From G963556115 sp963678205 (GTDB lineage Bacteria; Planctomycetota; SZUA-567), in NCBI GenBank assembly GCA_963678205.1, contig OY782760.1, positions 2,728,001-2,792,000 of the forward strand: a stretch of 64,000 bases of DNA, read 5' to 3'. The notes under the pieces are model-generated. The model did not search any database, had not been told where the DNA came from, and saw only the letters and a program-made list of their open reading frames with translations. Below, one piece after another: positions 33,141 to 42,298 of this stretch (positions within the stretch are counted from its first letter, which is position 1; each line of letters begins with the position of its first letter). The position numbers and the translations under genes are program-made.

Positions 33141-33866
33141 TCAATTTGCTTCAGCCATCACAAACAACAGTCTTCCACATCCAGGACATACAACTTTATC
33201 TAAAGACCTGTGAGCGATAACAATATTCTCTAAACTTGGAGAAACCTTTCGAAAGCACTTCTGACATGCTGAATCCTTTAACTCAGCAACAGCATACCCC
33301 TTTCCCCTTGCAAGGGCCTTATTATAAATATCTATTGCATCACAGTCAGCTACTTTAATATCGGCAATCTTAGATTTTCTCTCACTTATCAGTTTCTGCT
33401 GCTTTTCTCTGATTTTTTTCGCATCTGATGTATTAGTTTCTTTCACACCCTCAAGCTTAAGCTCTTCCTCTTCGAGTTGTGCGTTTTTTTCTTCAAGAAC
33501 CTTTTTCAGTCCATCAAGTTCTTCCATAAGGGCTATCTCTTTTGACTCATATTCACCTATATTTTTCTTAACATCTTTAATTCGCTCAGTAATAATCTTA
33601 TACTCTTTAGAATTTTTTATAATACCAATCTTCTGATCGAGCTCTTTCGCTTCATTCTCAAGACTTTTAACATCTAATCCAAGAGTGTCTATTTCTGTTG
33701 CACACCTCATACATGCCTCCTGAACTTCACTGCGAGCTGCTTTCACCGCATCACAATGCTGTTGCTGCATCTCGAGCTCTTTAGGGCCTGCATCAATTTT
33801 TCTTTTAAGCGCAACCAACTGTCCATCAATCTCCGCGAGCTCTCTCAACTTTCCCAAGATACTCAT
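33141..33866 (-). CDS. Coiled-coil protein with a C-terminal zinc ribbon (CT398 type)
   Basis: Residues 1-175 are a long helical hairpin rich in Glu and Lys, with heptad patterns (ELDGLKKVLEEKNAQLEEEE). The last 50 residues hold CQKCFRKVSP and CPGCGRLLF, a four-Cys zinc ribbon. Chlamydial CT398 and related proteins share this design; CT398 has been linked to sigma-54 and secretion partners, but no general role is agreed. I chose ATG 33866 (MSILGKLRELAEID) after GGAGGG. The product is 241 aa. It lies downstream of rpoD, separated by that gene's terminator. Confidence 0.8.
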   Translation of the reverse strand: MSILGKLRELAEIDGQLVALKRKIDAGPKELEMQQQHCDAVKAARSEVQEACMRCATEIDTLGLDVKSLENEAKELDQKIGIIKNSKEYKIITERIKDVKKNIGEYESKEIALMEELDGLKKVLEEKNAQLEEEELKLEGVKETNTSDAKKIREKQQKLISERKSKIADIKVADCDAIDIYNKALARGKGYAVAELKDSACQKCFRKVSPSLENIVIAHRSLDKVVCPGCGRLLFVMAEAN

Positions 33867-33967
33867 AATATAACCCTCCAAGCCAAAACAGTTACCGTAT
33901 ATACCTCAGCAACGCACAAGAAATAACCAATACTTCAAGCAAAGCTTATACATTACTCAACAAAAAA

Positions 33968-33993
33968 CCCTACCCAATATCAATCAGGTAGGG
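33968..33993 (-). terminator. Intrinsic terminator of rpoD
   Basis: A 7-bp GC-rich stem CCCTACC/GGTAGGG (33968-33974 with 33987-33993) is followed on the minus strand by six T. It begins 8 bases past the rpoD stop. Confidence 0.88.
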
Positions 33994-34000
33994 AAACATA

Positions 34001-35965
34001 TTATTGTTCTACTATATCCTCTAAAAAGCCATTCAATTTTCTGCTTCTAACCGGATGCTGTAGTTTTTTCAGTGCCTTTGCCTCAATCTGCCTTACACGT
34101 TCTCTCGTAACATTGAACTTTCGCCCAACCTCTTCAAGAGTATATGTATAGTCATCACCAATACCATACCTGAGTTTTATAATTTCTCTCTCTCTAAAGG
34201 TCAATGATTCAAGCACATTATCAATCTTATCCTTCAACATTTCATAACTAGCAACATTGACCGGATTATCAACAGTAGTATCTTCTATAAAATCGCCAAA
34301 ATGACTATCATCAGCGTCTCCGGCTCCTATCGGTCTATCTAATGAAATAGGATGCTTACTAATCCTCATAACACGTCTAGCTTCAGTGATTGGAATATCG
34401 GCTTCGACAGCAATTTCCTCAACTGTAGGTTCTCTACCAATTCTCTGCACAAGAAGCCTTGTAATTCTCCTGAGCTTACTCATTGTCTCTATCATATGAA
34501 CAGGAATTCTGATTGTACGAGCCTGATCCGCAATAGCCCTTGTTATAGCCTGTCTTATCCACCACGTAGCATAGGTCGAGAATTTATACCCTCTTCGATA
34601 CTCGTATTTCTCAACAGCCTTCATAAGACCGGTATTACCCTCCTGAATTAGGTCGATAAATGAAAGACCTCTATGCCTATACTTCTTAGCTATAGAAACT
34701 ACAAGTCGCAAATTACCGCTTGAAAGATGCTGCTTAACCTTCTGGTACATCTTATAGCGCCTTCTAATATGACTAGCTCTAGCTCTAAGTCTTTCAAGTG
34801 GCTCCTGTGCTTCCATACGAATACGAGTCAACTTATCTTCAGCCATCTCCATCTTACGCGTTTCAATAAGAGTAGCCTTACTTCCTTTCTTAACAATAGC
34901 TCCGATTTCCCGTTCAAGTCTATATGACTCCATGGCCATATCCTCGATACGCTTCTTAACCGGCATAATACGTTTTGTACGAAGCCCAAGCTCTTCAAGT
35001 AACATTGCGCTTCGTCTTTGTTTGAGTCTAAGTTCAGAATATACTTTGGCTCTCGCTTTAGCAGACAAACCACCTTTTTCTAGTTGCTTCCATAGATCTA
35101 CACATTTTTCATACAAAACCTCAAGAGTCTTAATATGACCTGGAAGTCTAGATAATATATCATTTTTACCAATACCTGCAGGGTTGGTTGTGCGCATTAT
35201 TTTATCGAGAGTCTCTCTATTCTGCGCTACCTTTTTATTGAGTTCCATCACATAACGTATAGCGATAGGACTTTCAAGCGTGCGCTTTCTAAAACGCTTA
35301 CATGAAAGTTCAATCTGTTTTGCAAGAGTCACTTCCTCTTCACGTGTAAGTAGAGGTATACTCCCCATTTCAGACAGATACATTCTTACTGGATCATGAA
35401 TATCACCGCTGTCCCCCTCAATACTGACGGCTCCATCTTCCTCTTCAACCTCAGGGCTTTCATCTGGCAGTACCTCATCACTAGCCTCATCTTCTGAAGC
35501 ATCATCATCATCATCAAGATCAACACCTGCTTTAGCTAAACGTGAAAGTACAGCATCAATATCTTTACCTGTAACGACATCTTCAGGAAGAACTTTATTA
35601 AGTTCACTATAAGTTATTGATGTTTTCCCTTTAAAAGCTTCTAAAATTTCCCCAATTACCGCTTCAGTTAAGACAATAGAAGGAGCCTCATCTGCTGGCT
35701 CAATAACATCCTTTTCATCAGAAGGCTCATCATCATCAGGAACAAGCTTTGCAATTTCTTCATCATCGAGCTCATCATCATCATCTACCTCATCATCTAC
35801 TATCGCGGTTTTAGCAGTAGATACCTTCTTGGTATTTGTTTTTTTCACTCGAGTCTTTTTCTTTACAGCAGCGTTTTTTGACTCTGTTGTCACAACTGCT
35901 TTTTTACCAACTTTAGCAGTCTTTTTCTTAGTAGTTTTCTTTTTTGATACTTTATTTGCACTCAT
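34001..35965 (-). CDS. rpoD: RNA polymerase primary sigma factor (sigma-70)
   Basis: The housekeeping sigma factor. The order is a Lys/Thr-rich N-terminus (KKTTKKKTAKVGKKAVVTT), a long acidic stretch, region 1.1-like helix, region 1.2 (DPVRMYLSEMGSIPLLTREE), a non-conserved part of about 150 residues and region 2 (VVSIAKKYRHRGLSFIDLIQ, ATWWIRQAITRAIADQARTI). Region 3 (PVHMIETMSKLRRITRLLVQ) and region 4 (LTFREREIIKLRYGIGDDYT, TRERVRQIEAKALKKLQHP) follow. It has 654 aa. The start ATG 35965 follows CAGGAG with long spacing. A promoter and a hairpin lie in its leader. dnaG is next upstream, an echo of the macromolecular synthesis operon without rpsU. Confidence 0.97.
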   Translation of the reverse strand: MSANKVSKKKTTKKKTAKVGKKAVVTTESKNAAVKKKTRVKKTNTKKVSTAKTAIVDDEVDDDDELDDEEIAKLVPDDDEPSDEKDVIEPADEAPSIVLTEAVIGEILEAFKGKTSITYSELNKVLPEDVVTGKDIDAVLSRLAKAGVDLDDDDDASEDEASDEVLPDESPEVEEEDGAVSIEGDSGDIHDPVRMYLSEMGSIPLLTREEEVTLAKQIELSCKRFRKRTLESPIAIRYVMELNKKVAQNRETLDKIMRTTNPAGIGKNDILSRLPGHIKTLEVLYEKCVDLWKQLEKGGLSAKARAKVYSELRLKQRRSAMLLEELGLRTKRIMPVKKRIEDMAMESYRLEREIGAIVKKGSKATLIETRKMEMAEDKLTRIRMEAQEPLERLRARASHIRRRYKMYQKVKQHLSSGNLRLVVSIAKKYRHRGLSFIDLIQEGNTGLMKAVEKYEYRRGYKFSTYATWWIRQAITRAIADQARTIRIPVHMIETMSKLRRITRLLVQRIGREPTVEEIAVEADIPITEARRVMRISKHPISLDRPIGAGDADDSHFGDFIEDTTVDNPVNVASYEMLKDKIDNVLESLTFREREIIKLRYGIGDDYTYTLEEVGRKFNVTRERVRQIEAKALKKLQHPVRSRKLNGFLEDIVEQ

Positions 35966-36034
35966 GCTCCAGGCACTCCTGCTTTCTATTATCTATTTGA
36001 GAATTTAAAATATCCAAAAAACGCAATAACCGAA

Positions 36035-36059
36035 AAAGAGCCTATACCTTAGCCTCTTT
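36035..36059 (-). terminator. Hairpin with T run in the rpoD leader
   Basis: A stem AAAGAG/CTCTTT (36035-36040 with 36054-36059, partly extendable inward) is followed on the minus strand by TTTTTC. It could end dnaG transcripts. It also lies downstream of the best rpoD promoter (36091-36118), so it may act as a partial terminator in the rpoD leader. Confidence 0.5.
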
Positions 36060-36090
36060 CACGGTAAAAACAAATTTCAGAATATTATAG

Positions 36091-36118
36091 ATTATAAACA
36101 TAACCATATACATTTCAA
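36091..36118 (-). promoter_or_regulatory. Promoter candidate of rpoD
   Basis: On the minus strand TTGAAA (36113-36118) and a perfect TATAAT (36091-36096) are 16 bases apart. The start would be near 36084, about 120 bases before the rpoD start, with the hairpin at 36035-36059 inside the leader. Confidence 0.5.
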
Positions 36119-36279
36119 CAACTAACATCTTTTTACAGAGAGATAAAGACATAAAGTTATTTTAAGCAATTTTAAATTATATACGAAAAACTTTTCCCGT
36201 CTACCTTTTCTTTTTAAAATTATCAGAAAATAAATATTTAACAAAACTATACAGAAATTCTTACAGCAAACATACTATC

Positions 36280-36307
36280 ATTATATCCTACTATATCTGT
36301 TAGGCAA
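36280..36307 (-). promoter_or_regulatory. Second promoter candidate downstream of dnaG
   Basis: TTGCCT (36302-36307) and TATAAT (36280-36285) on the minus strand are 16 bases apart, just past the dnaG stop. It could serve rpoD, or a short RNA of about 240 nt ending at the hairpin near 36035. No conserved RNA is recognisable there. Confidence 0.35.
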
Positions 36308-36331
36308 TAAAACATATCGACAGCAGAGCAA

Positions 36332-38287
36332 TTATTTACGATTCAAGCCCCTTATCTCTTTTTCAATATGAAGTTTTTCAAGCAAAAGATTATCTGCAAG
36401 TTCTTTATTTCCAGAAAGTTCTGCTTGCGAATATTCTGAATTAAGCTCTAGTCTTCTTTCTTTTAATTCATCTATTCTAATCCTAAATAGAATCTCATCC
36501 AATTCGATATCATTCAAAGTTTCGTCATCAGTTAGAGACACGCCAGAATTATTTATTGAGTTACCACCTTTACCAAAATCAACAAAATCTATTAATAAAT
36601 CTCTTATCTTTTCATTTACCGTTTTTTGCAAAATCCTTTCGATCCTAATTTCATTAGCTTGAGTAGTAAACCACTCATCTCGAATCAAACCCGCACAAAC
36701 ATGCTCATTATCTCCAAACCACTCATCAGGAGGATAGTTATCAACAATTTTGTTACACCATGCTTTATCAACGAACATATACCGAAGTAATCTTTTTTCA
36801 GCCTTTGCCCTTGCCTGCTTATTGGCATCAACAATAACTGGAGTCTGCTCCTGAGGTCTATTAGTAAAATATGCACGTTTACTACCTTCAGCACCAGATT
36901 TTGATTCCACGTTTTTATACCAGAGACTCTTCTTATTGCTGGGTAAAGGCAGAGCTTCTTCGCTTATTCCTGAAACTTCCGCAACCTTACTACGCATAAT
37001 ATTCCTCCGTAATAAGTTTGGGCAGCGATTTACCAGGTCCATTATTTTCTCAATAGCCGAAGTCTTCCCAGAAAGATCTGCGGAAAAATCCTTTCGCCCT
37101 AGTTCCTCTTCAATAATAAAAGCAAAGCTTTCTTTAGCAGTTTCAAGAAATTCTCTAAATTTATCTGCTCCATATTTAGGCAAGAACTCACCCGCATCCT
37201 TTACCTCCAGGCTGGAGAGCACCCATAAATTTACATCCTGCTCCATAAATAACTCAATAGCTCTTAGAGTTGCCTTCTTACCAGCATTATCATTATCAAA
37301 CAACGCAACAACTCTACCATCATTATGGATATACCTCTTCAAAAGGCGTATATGTTCAACCGTAAGACTTGTTCCCAGAGTAGCAACAACATTTCGGACC
37401 CCATATTGATGACACATTATCGTATCGGTATAACCCTCTACAACATATGCTGTCTTTGTCAGCCCAATTTCCTTTGCGGCAAAATTAAGACCAAACAACA
37501 AGCTGCGTTTCATAAACAAAGGTGTCTCTGAGGTATTTATATATTTACCCCCAGCCTCAGGTTTCTCAACTAACACTCTACCCCCAAAACCTATAGGTCT
37601 CTCCTGAAGGTCAAATATAGGAAACATCACCCTGCCTCTAAAGGCATCATATATTCTATCAGCCTCCTCATTCTGCCTGAATATTCCAGCCTCAAGTCCA
37701 ACCTGTTTTGCCTGTTCTATTTTATGTTCACCACTTAGCGCAACAACCTTTTTCAAATATGCACTGAGCAAGCCGTCCCATCTCTCTGGTGCCCAGCCTA
37801 GCCCCCAACCATCAATTGTCTCTTTCTTAAAACCTCGACTTAGCAAATAATCTCTAGCAGCAGCCCCTTCTGAACTATCAGCTAATGCCGCCCTAAAATA
37901 ATCAAAAGCCTGTTTGCACGCCCAGAACAGTGCCTGTTTCTTGTCTTTATTAACCCTACTCTTCTGAGGATCATTACTCCGCCCACCTTCATACTCAAGG
38001 GTAACTCCAGAACGCGAGGCAAGTTTTTCAATAGCATCTGGAAACTCACAACGCTCCATAAGCTGAACAAACTTTATCACTCCACCACCTACCCCACAGC
38101 CAAAGCATTTAAAAATCTGAAGCTGAGGATTAACATTAAATGAAGGAGTTTTTTCATTGTGAAAAGGGCACACAGCAAGAAAACTAGAACCAGACCGCTT
38201 TAGCTTAATACCATAGCTTTCAACGATATCTACAATATCGCAACTATCCTGTACACGCTGAATTGAGTTCTCACTTATTAATGGCAC
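36332..38287 (-). CDS. dnaG: DNA primase
   Basis: DnaG makes RNA primers for replication. The N-terminal CHC2-type zinc finger is CPFHNEKTPSFNVNPQLQIF followed by CFGCG. The polymerase core includes FRGRVMFPIFDLQERPIGFG and ERWDGLLSAYLKK; the Toprim motifs are VVEGYTDTIMCHQYGVRNVV and VVALFDNDNAGKKATLRAIE. The C-terminal third, which binds the DnaB helicase in this family, is divergent and helical, and the protein ends RGLNRK. It has 651 aa. The start MPLISENSIQRVQDSCDIVD fits the family. Confidence 0.96.
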   Translation of the reverse strand: MPLISENSIQRVQDSCDIVDIVESYGIKLKRSGSSFLAVCPFHNEKTPSFNVNPQLQIFKCFGCGVGGGVIKFVQLMERCEFPDAIEKLASRSGVTLEYEGGRSNDPQKSRVNKDKKQALFWACKQAFDYFRAALADSSEGAAARDYLLSRGFKKETIDGWGLGWAPERWDGLLSAYLKKVVALSGEHKIEQAKQVGLEAGIFRQNEEADRIYDAFRGRVMFPIFDLQERPIGFGGRVLVEKPEAGGKYINTSETPLFMKRSLLFGLNFAAKEIGLTKTAYVVEGYTDTIMCHQYGVRNVVATLGTSLTVEHIRLLKRYIHNDGRVVALFDNDNAGKKATLRAIELFMEQDVNLWVLSSLEVKDAGEFLPKYGADKFREFLETAKESFAFIIEEELGRKDFSADLSGKTSAIEKIMDLVNRCPNLLRRNIMRSKVAEVSGISEEALPLPSNKKSLWYKNVESKSGAEGSKRAYFTNRPQEQTPVIVDANKQARAKAEKRLLRYMFVDKAWCNKIVDNYPPDEWFGDNEHVCAGLIRDEWFTTQANEIRIERILQKTVNEKIRDLLIDFVDFGKGGNSINNSGVSLTDDETLNDIELDEILFRIRIDELKERRLELNSEYSQAELSGNKELADNLLLEKLHIEKEIRGLNRK

Positions 38288-38514
38288 GACATTCCTTCCA
38301 ATGCTTCGTCATATACAGCGAAACTAAACTTAAATCTACCAAAAAAAGGCATAGTATGAATCTGTAAAATTCATATTTTCATATTAATACATACTAAAAT
38401 CTAGCAAGTACAAAAATGCTGATTCAAGACTCATTATATTTTAAATAACGACTTCATTATGCACAACAAGTAAATAAATCCTTTAATATTATACATCAAT
38501 TCGACAAATATAAA

Positions 38515-38541
38515 AGAGCCTACTCAGCTAGAGCAGGCTCT
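38515..38541 (-). terminator. Intrinsic terminator of gapA
   Basis: A 7-bp stem AGAGCCT/AGGCTCT (38515-38521 with 38535-38541), with a few more inner pairs, is followed on the minus strand by TTTTA. It lies 27 bases past the gapA stop. Confidence 0.85.
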
Positions 38542-38567
38542 CAAACAAAAATCGTAAATTCTTGTTA

Positions 38568-39575
38568 TTATAGGCTCATTGCCTTAGCAATTAGGTCAAC
38601 AACGCGGTTAGAGTAACCCCATTCGTTATCGTACCAGCTAATGATCTTAAGCATGTTTTTACCCATTACAGATGTGCATTTAGCATCAAAGATAGAACTG
38701 TGTGGGTTCGCAATAATGTCTGAAGAAACAATTGGATCTTCAGTATATTCTAGTATACCCTTCATTGGACCTTCAGCAGCAGCTTTGATAGCAGCATTTA
38801 CAGACTCAACAGTAACTTCTTTTTCAGTATTAACTACTAGATCTACACAAGAACCAGTGATTACAGGAACACGCATCGCCATACCATCAAGCTTACCCTT
38901 AAGAGCTGGGATAACCTGACCAACAGCAACAGCAGCACCAGTAGTAGTTGGGATGATGTTAGCAGCTGCTGCACGAGCACGACGCATATCACTATGGATC
39001 TGGTCTGCAACATTCTGGTCATTAGTATAAGCGTGAACAGTAGTCATTAGACCTTCTTTAATACCGAATGTATCATTAAGAACCTTAGCAACTGGAGATA
39101 GGCAGTTAGTAGTACAAGAAGCATTAGAGATTGTCTTGTCAGAAGCCTTAAGTGCATCTTCGTTAACACCCATAACAATTGTAGCATCGATAGCATCTTT
39201 AGCAGGAACAGTAAGAAGAACCTTCTTACAGCCAGCTTTACCAATGTGACCACTGATAGTAGCCTGATCGCGGAAGAAACCAGTAGATTCAACGATAACG
39301 TCAAGTTCTACACCACCCCATTCGATTTCAGCAGGACCGCATTTACCACCAACGATTTCAATCTTTTTACCATTAACAACAATAGCAGAACCTTCAACTG
39401 TAACAGTACCGTTGAAACGGCCCTGAGCACTGTCATACTTTAGAAGGTGAGCAAGTGCTGCAGCATCAGCTAGATCGTGAATAGCAACAACTTCGAAATC
39501 TGCACGTTCAGCCATTACACGGAAAACAAGACGACCGATACGACCAAAACCGTTAATACCAACTTTGATTGCCAT
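38568..39575 (-). CDS. gapA: Glyceraldehyde-3-phosphate dehydrogenase (phosphorylating)
   Basis: This glycolytic enzyme oxidises GAP with NAD and phosphate. The Rossmann start is KVGINGFGRIGRLVFRVM, the catalytic Cys is in ISNASCTTNCLSPVAKVLND, and the C-terminal part has TTTGAAVAVGQVIPALKGKL and SWYDNEWGYSNRVVDLIAKA. At 335 aa it is normal. Codon use looks more selective than in its neighbours (many GCA, GTT, GGT), as expected for a highly expressed gene. The promoter upstream is a perfect consensus. Ribosome site AAGGAG lies near 39587-39592. Confidence 0.98.
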   Translation of the reverse strand: MAIKVGINGFGRIGRLVFRVMAERADFEVVAIHDLADAAALAHLLKYDSAQGRFNGTVTVEGSAIVVNGKKIEIVGGKCGPAEIEWGGVELDVIVESTGFFRDQATISGHIGKAGCKKVLLTVPAKDAIDATIVMGVNEDALKASDKTISNASCTTNCLSPVAKVLNDTFGIKEGLMTTVHAYTNDQNVADQIHSDMRRARAAAANIIPTTTGAAVAVGQVIPALKGKLDGMAMRVPVITGSCVDLVVNTEKEVTVESVNAAIKAAAEGPMKGILEYTEDPIVSSDIIANPHSSIFDAKCTSVMGKNMLKIISWYDNEWGYSNRVVDLIAKAMSL

Positions 39576-39700
39576 GAATAAATCTCCTTAAAACATCAAT
39601 AATAATAAATCAAAACTACAAAAATTGTAACTTTGTAAAATTTTTCAAAACATAAAATATCTATATTATAGTATAGCTTTTTTAAGCCCTTAGGTGGCAA

Positions 39701-39728
39701 ATTATAATGTATTATTTATAATTGTCAA
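39701..39728 (-). promoter_or_regulatory. Consensus promoter of gapA
   Basis: On the minus strand TTGACA (39723-39728) and TATAAT (39701-39706) are both perfect and 16 bases apart. The leader would be about 120 nt. It is the best sigma-70 match in the window. Confidence 0.75.
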
Positions 39729-39789
39729 GAATTTATAATAACATAAACGCATTTTTAAATATTTTTTTATCGGTTTACCCACAATGATT

Positions 39790-41166
39790 TTAAACACCTA
39801 ACATCACACCTATTACGTAGAAATATATCAACAACCCCGTAATATCTACAACCGATGTAATAGCTGGGGCAGCAATTACAGCTGGATCTAATTTCATACT
39901 ACTGACAATTATTGGTAAGACAGCACCAATCAATGTTGATGAAATAACCTGAATTCCAAGAGCGACAGATATTGCAATACCAATTTGAGGTAGAGAAAAA
40001 TCCATTGGTATTGCTGAACCACCAGATAGCAATGCAATTTTCCAATACGCTAAAAACATGAGAATTACTGATACCATCATTGATATCTTCAACTCTTTAA
40101 AAAGTACTTTTAATACATCTTTAGAGCGCAATTCACCAAGTGCTAAAGCCCGTATAACCAGAGTCGCAGACTGGCTGCCTGTATTACCCCCAGTGTCAGC
40201 AAGCATTGGCATATAAATCGCTAAGATCACCAGGCTGGACAATACATTCTCAAAAGTATGAAGCACATACCCAGAAACAAGTCCGAGTACTGCCAGCCCT
40301 ACAATCCAGGTTATACGTTTCTTAAAATGCTGCCATGCAGAAATATTCAAATATGACTCACCATTATCACTATCACTTGATGAAATAGCCATAATTTTCT
40401 GCATATCTTCTGTCTGCTCTTTTATTAAAACATCAAATGCATCATCATAAGTTATTATACCTAAGACTCTTCCAATTTCATCCACAACAGGTATTGACAA
40501 AAGATCATAACGCTGAATCTTTCTGGCAGCCATTTCCTGATCTTCTAAAGCTCTAACAGAAATAACCTCAGAATCAGCAATTTCACTGAGTTGTACTGAA
40601 TTATCAACATTGACCAAATTTACAACTCTAACAGAGCCGCAAACTCTCCACGCTTTATCTGTCAGATAAATATAATGCAAGTTATTGATATCATCAAAAT
40701 CAGCTATAGAGTTCTTTGCAGACTCAGCATTCTCTGAAAAAGGAACTGTTATAAAAGATTTAGTCATTACCGCCCCAGATGTACCTTCTGGATATGCTGC
40801 AAGAGCTGAAGCGTGTGTTGAATCCTGTTCAGGAAGTAGGGACAGTACACGTTTTTGACGATTTTTATCGAATCTTTTGATAATATCTGCCTGCTCATCA
40901 GACTCAAGAAAATCTATAATTGACGCAATCTCTCCATCTGAAGATATTTTTGCGATCTTAAGTTGCAGAGAATCGCTAAAATAATTAAATATTTGCGCTG
41001 CTTTATGTGGATTAATTTTTGAGATTACATCATGAATCTCAGAAATAGGCAACTCTGACAATTTTTTAGCTATATCTGCGGAATGTGCTGTTCCACAGAG
41101 CTTTCTAATTTCTTCAACATTATTTTCATCAAAAATTCTATATGAACTAGCAAAATTCTTTTTCAC
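39790..41166 (-). CDS. mgtE: Magnesium transporter MgtE
   Basis: MgtE is a dimeric Mg2+ channel gated by cytosolic Mg2+. The order is an N-terminal helical domain (ISEIHDVISKINPHKAAQIF, DEQADIIKRFDKNRQKRVLS), two CBS domains (YDLLSIPVVDEIGRVLGIIT) and five membrane helices. The pore motif is DTGGNTGSQSATLVIRALAL. The ribosome site GGGGAG fits GTG 41166 better than GTG 41172, giving 458 aa. It lies downstream of ftsQ on the same strand with a 188-base gap. No M-box riboswitch is visible in that gap, so regulation may be by channel gating alone. Confidence 0.93.
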   Translation of the reverse strand: MKKNFASSYRIFDENNVEEIRKLCGTAHSADIAKKLSELPISEIHDVISKINPHKAAQIFNYFSDSLQLKIAKISSDGEIASIIDFLESDEQADIIKRFDKNRQKRVLSLLPEQDSTHASALAAYPEGTSGAVMTKSFITVPFSENAESAKNSIADFDDINNLHYIYLTDKAWRVCGSVRVVNLVNVDNSVQLSEIADSEVISVRALEDQEMAARKIQRYDLLSIPVVDEIGRVLGIITYDDAFDVLIKEQTEDMQKIMAISSSDSDNGESYLNISAWQHFKKRITWIVGLAVLGLVSGYVLHTFENVLSSLVILAIYMPMLADTGGNTGSQSATLVIRALALGELRSKDVLKVLFKELKISMMVSVILMFLAYWKIALLSGGSAIPMDFSLPQIGIAISVALGIQVISSTLIGAVLPIIVSSMKLDPAVIAAPAITSVVDITGLLIYFYVIGVMLGV

Positions 41167-41354
41167 TATCACTCCCCTATAAAAAGGTTATGAAAAAACC
41201 CTACACACACGTGATGCATAAGGTAGTTATTATAATTAATAATAGAATTTTATACGTTTTTTTCTGTATTACAAGTTAAGTTAAGATTAGAAAGAGCTAC
41301 AACTATAAATTATAGCGCCTTGAAAGATATAGTTCATATTAAATATAAAATATA

Positions 41355-42251
41355 TTAAAGGTTAAAACCGCCAACTCTTGTACGGATATCAAAGCATACA
41401 GGTTTTCCCATAGCACCTTTTGCCTTCCAATCCTTGAGTAACTTCTTTAACATCTTAATCTTTTCTTTTGTATTAATCTCACCTGGGAAATTTTCAGAAC
41501 AAGTTCCCCAAAGAATCGATATATTGCTATTTGTATCAACAACCAACCTGGGTCTTGATCTTCCTGGTCTTTTTAATTGATCAATAAAACTTGGAGAACT
41601 AACTTGTATTTTCGTTATACCAAGTTCTTTGCCGAATTCAGTATTTTTCAATGCTTTAAGTGCTTTTAAAGCACCATCAACACCATCACTATGCCATACC
41701 TGACCATTTGCAGGTCTATGATCAATATCCCCACTAATAACAGGTAAATCCTTATACTTAACCTTTACTCCATCAGCAGGCAATAACACCCCATCTTCTG
41801 CTATCAACCAGTAATATCCATTTTGCTTCAATTGAGCAGAGACAAAGCGCGGAATAAATTCAATATTAATTCTATTTGGATAAACTCTTTTTAGAGAACA
41901 AACCTCCTCTACCCATGGACTCTTGCCATACACATCTTTTACTTCATCAAGTAGCCCAGGCCTCAATAAGCTCACCCCACTAAAAGCATTACTAAGCCTT
42001 TCAAACTCTCTCAATGCCTCCGGTGAATACTTACCATCATTAGAAATAAAAATAGATGGCTTAATTTTAAAAATATCGCACTCAATTCCACGTTGCCATA
42101 GCTTTACAATGCCAATAGCAAGTAAAGCGAACAACAAAAACATTGGTAGAATATAGCCCAGTGTCCTAATCACACTGCCTATTATCCCGCCAACTTTTAT
42201 TTCTTTAGGTTTTGTTTTCCCTGTTTTTAACTCTATTACTTTATTAACCAT
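41355..42251 (-). CDS. ftsQ: FtsQ-like cell division protein
   Basis: One membrane helix near residues 30-50 (YILPMFLLFALLAIGIVKLW) is preceded by a short cytosolic end and followed by a periplasmic POTRA-like and beta domain. SPWVEEVCSLKRVYPNRINI is the typical FtsQ/DivIB junction. FtsQ links early and late divisome parts through FtsB and FtsL. It has 298 aa. It lies after ddl, the usual place. ftsA and ftsZ, which often follow, are absent; mgtE comes next. Confidence 0.85.
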   Translation of the reverse strand: MVNKVIELKTGKTKPKEIKVGGIIGSVIRTLGYILPMFLLFALLAIGIVKLWQRGIECDIFKIKPSIFISNDGKYSPEALREFERLSNAFSGVSLLRPGLLDEVKDVYGKSPWVEEVCSLKRVYPNRINIEFIPRFVSAQLKQNGYYWLIAEDGVLLPADGVKVKYKDLPVISGDIDHRPANGQVWHSDGVDGALKALKALKNTEFGKELGITKIQVSSPSFIDQLKRPGRSRPRLVVDTNSNISILWGTCSENFPGEINTKEKIKMLKKLLKDWKAKGAMGKPVCFDIRTRVGGFNL

Positions 42252-42298
42252 TATTCCTAATTCGATTAACTAGACTCTATTTAACTTATAATAAAGAA

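Noticed and set aside
36936..37409. A 157-codon plus-strand frame antisense to dnaG
   Set aside because: Shadow of a certain gene; low-complexity composition and no ribosome site.
41167..41354. M-box type Mg2+ riboswitch before mgtE
   Set aside because: The 188 bases are AT-rich and I could not find the conserved core of an M-box; no support.
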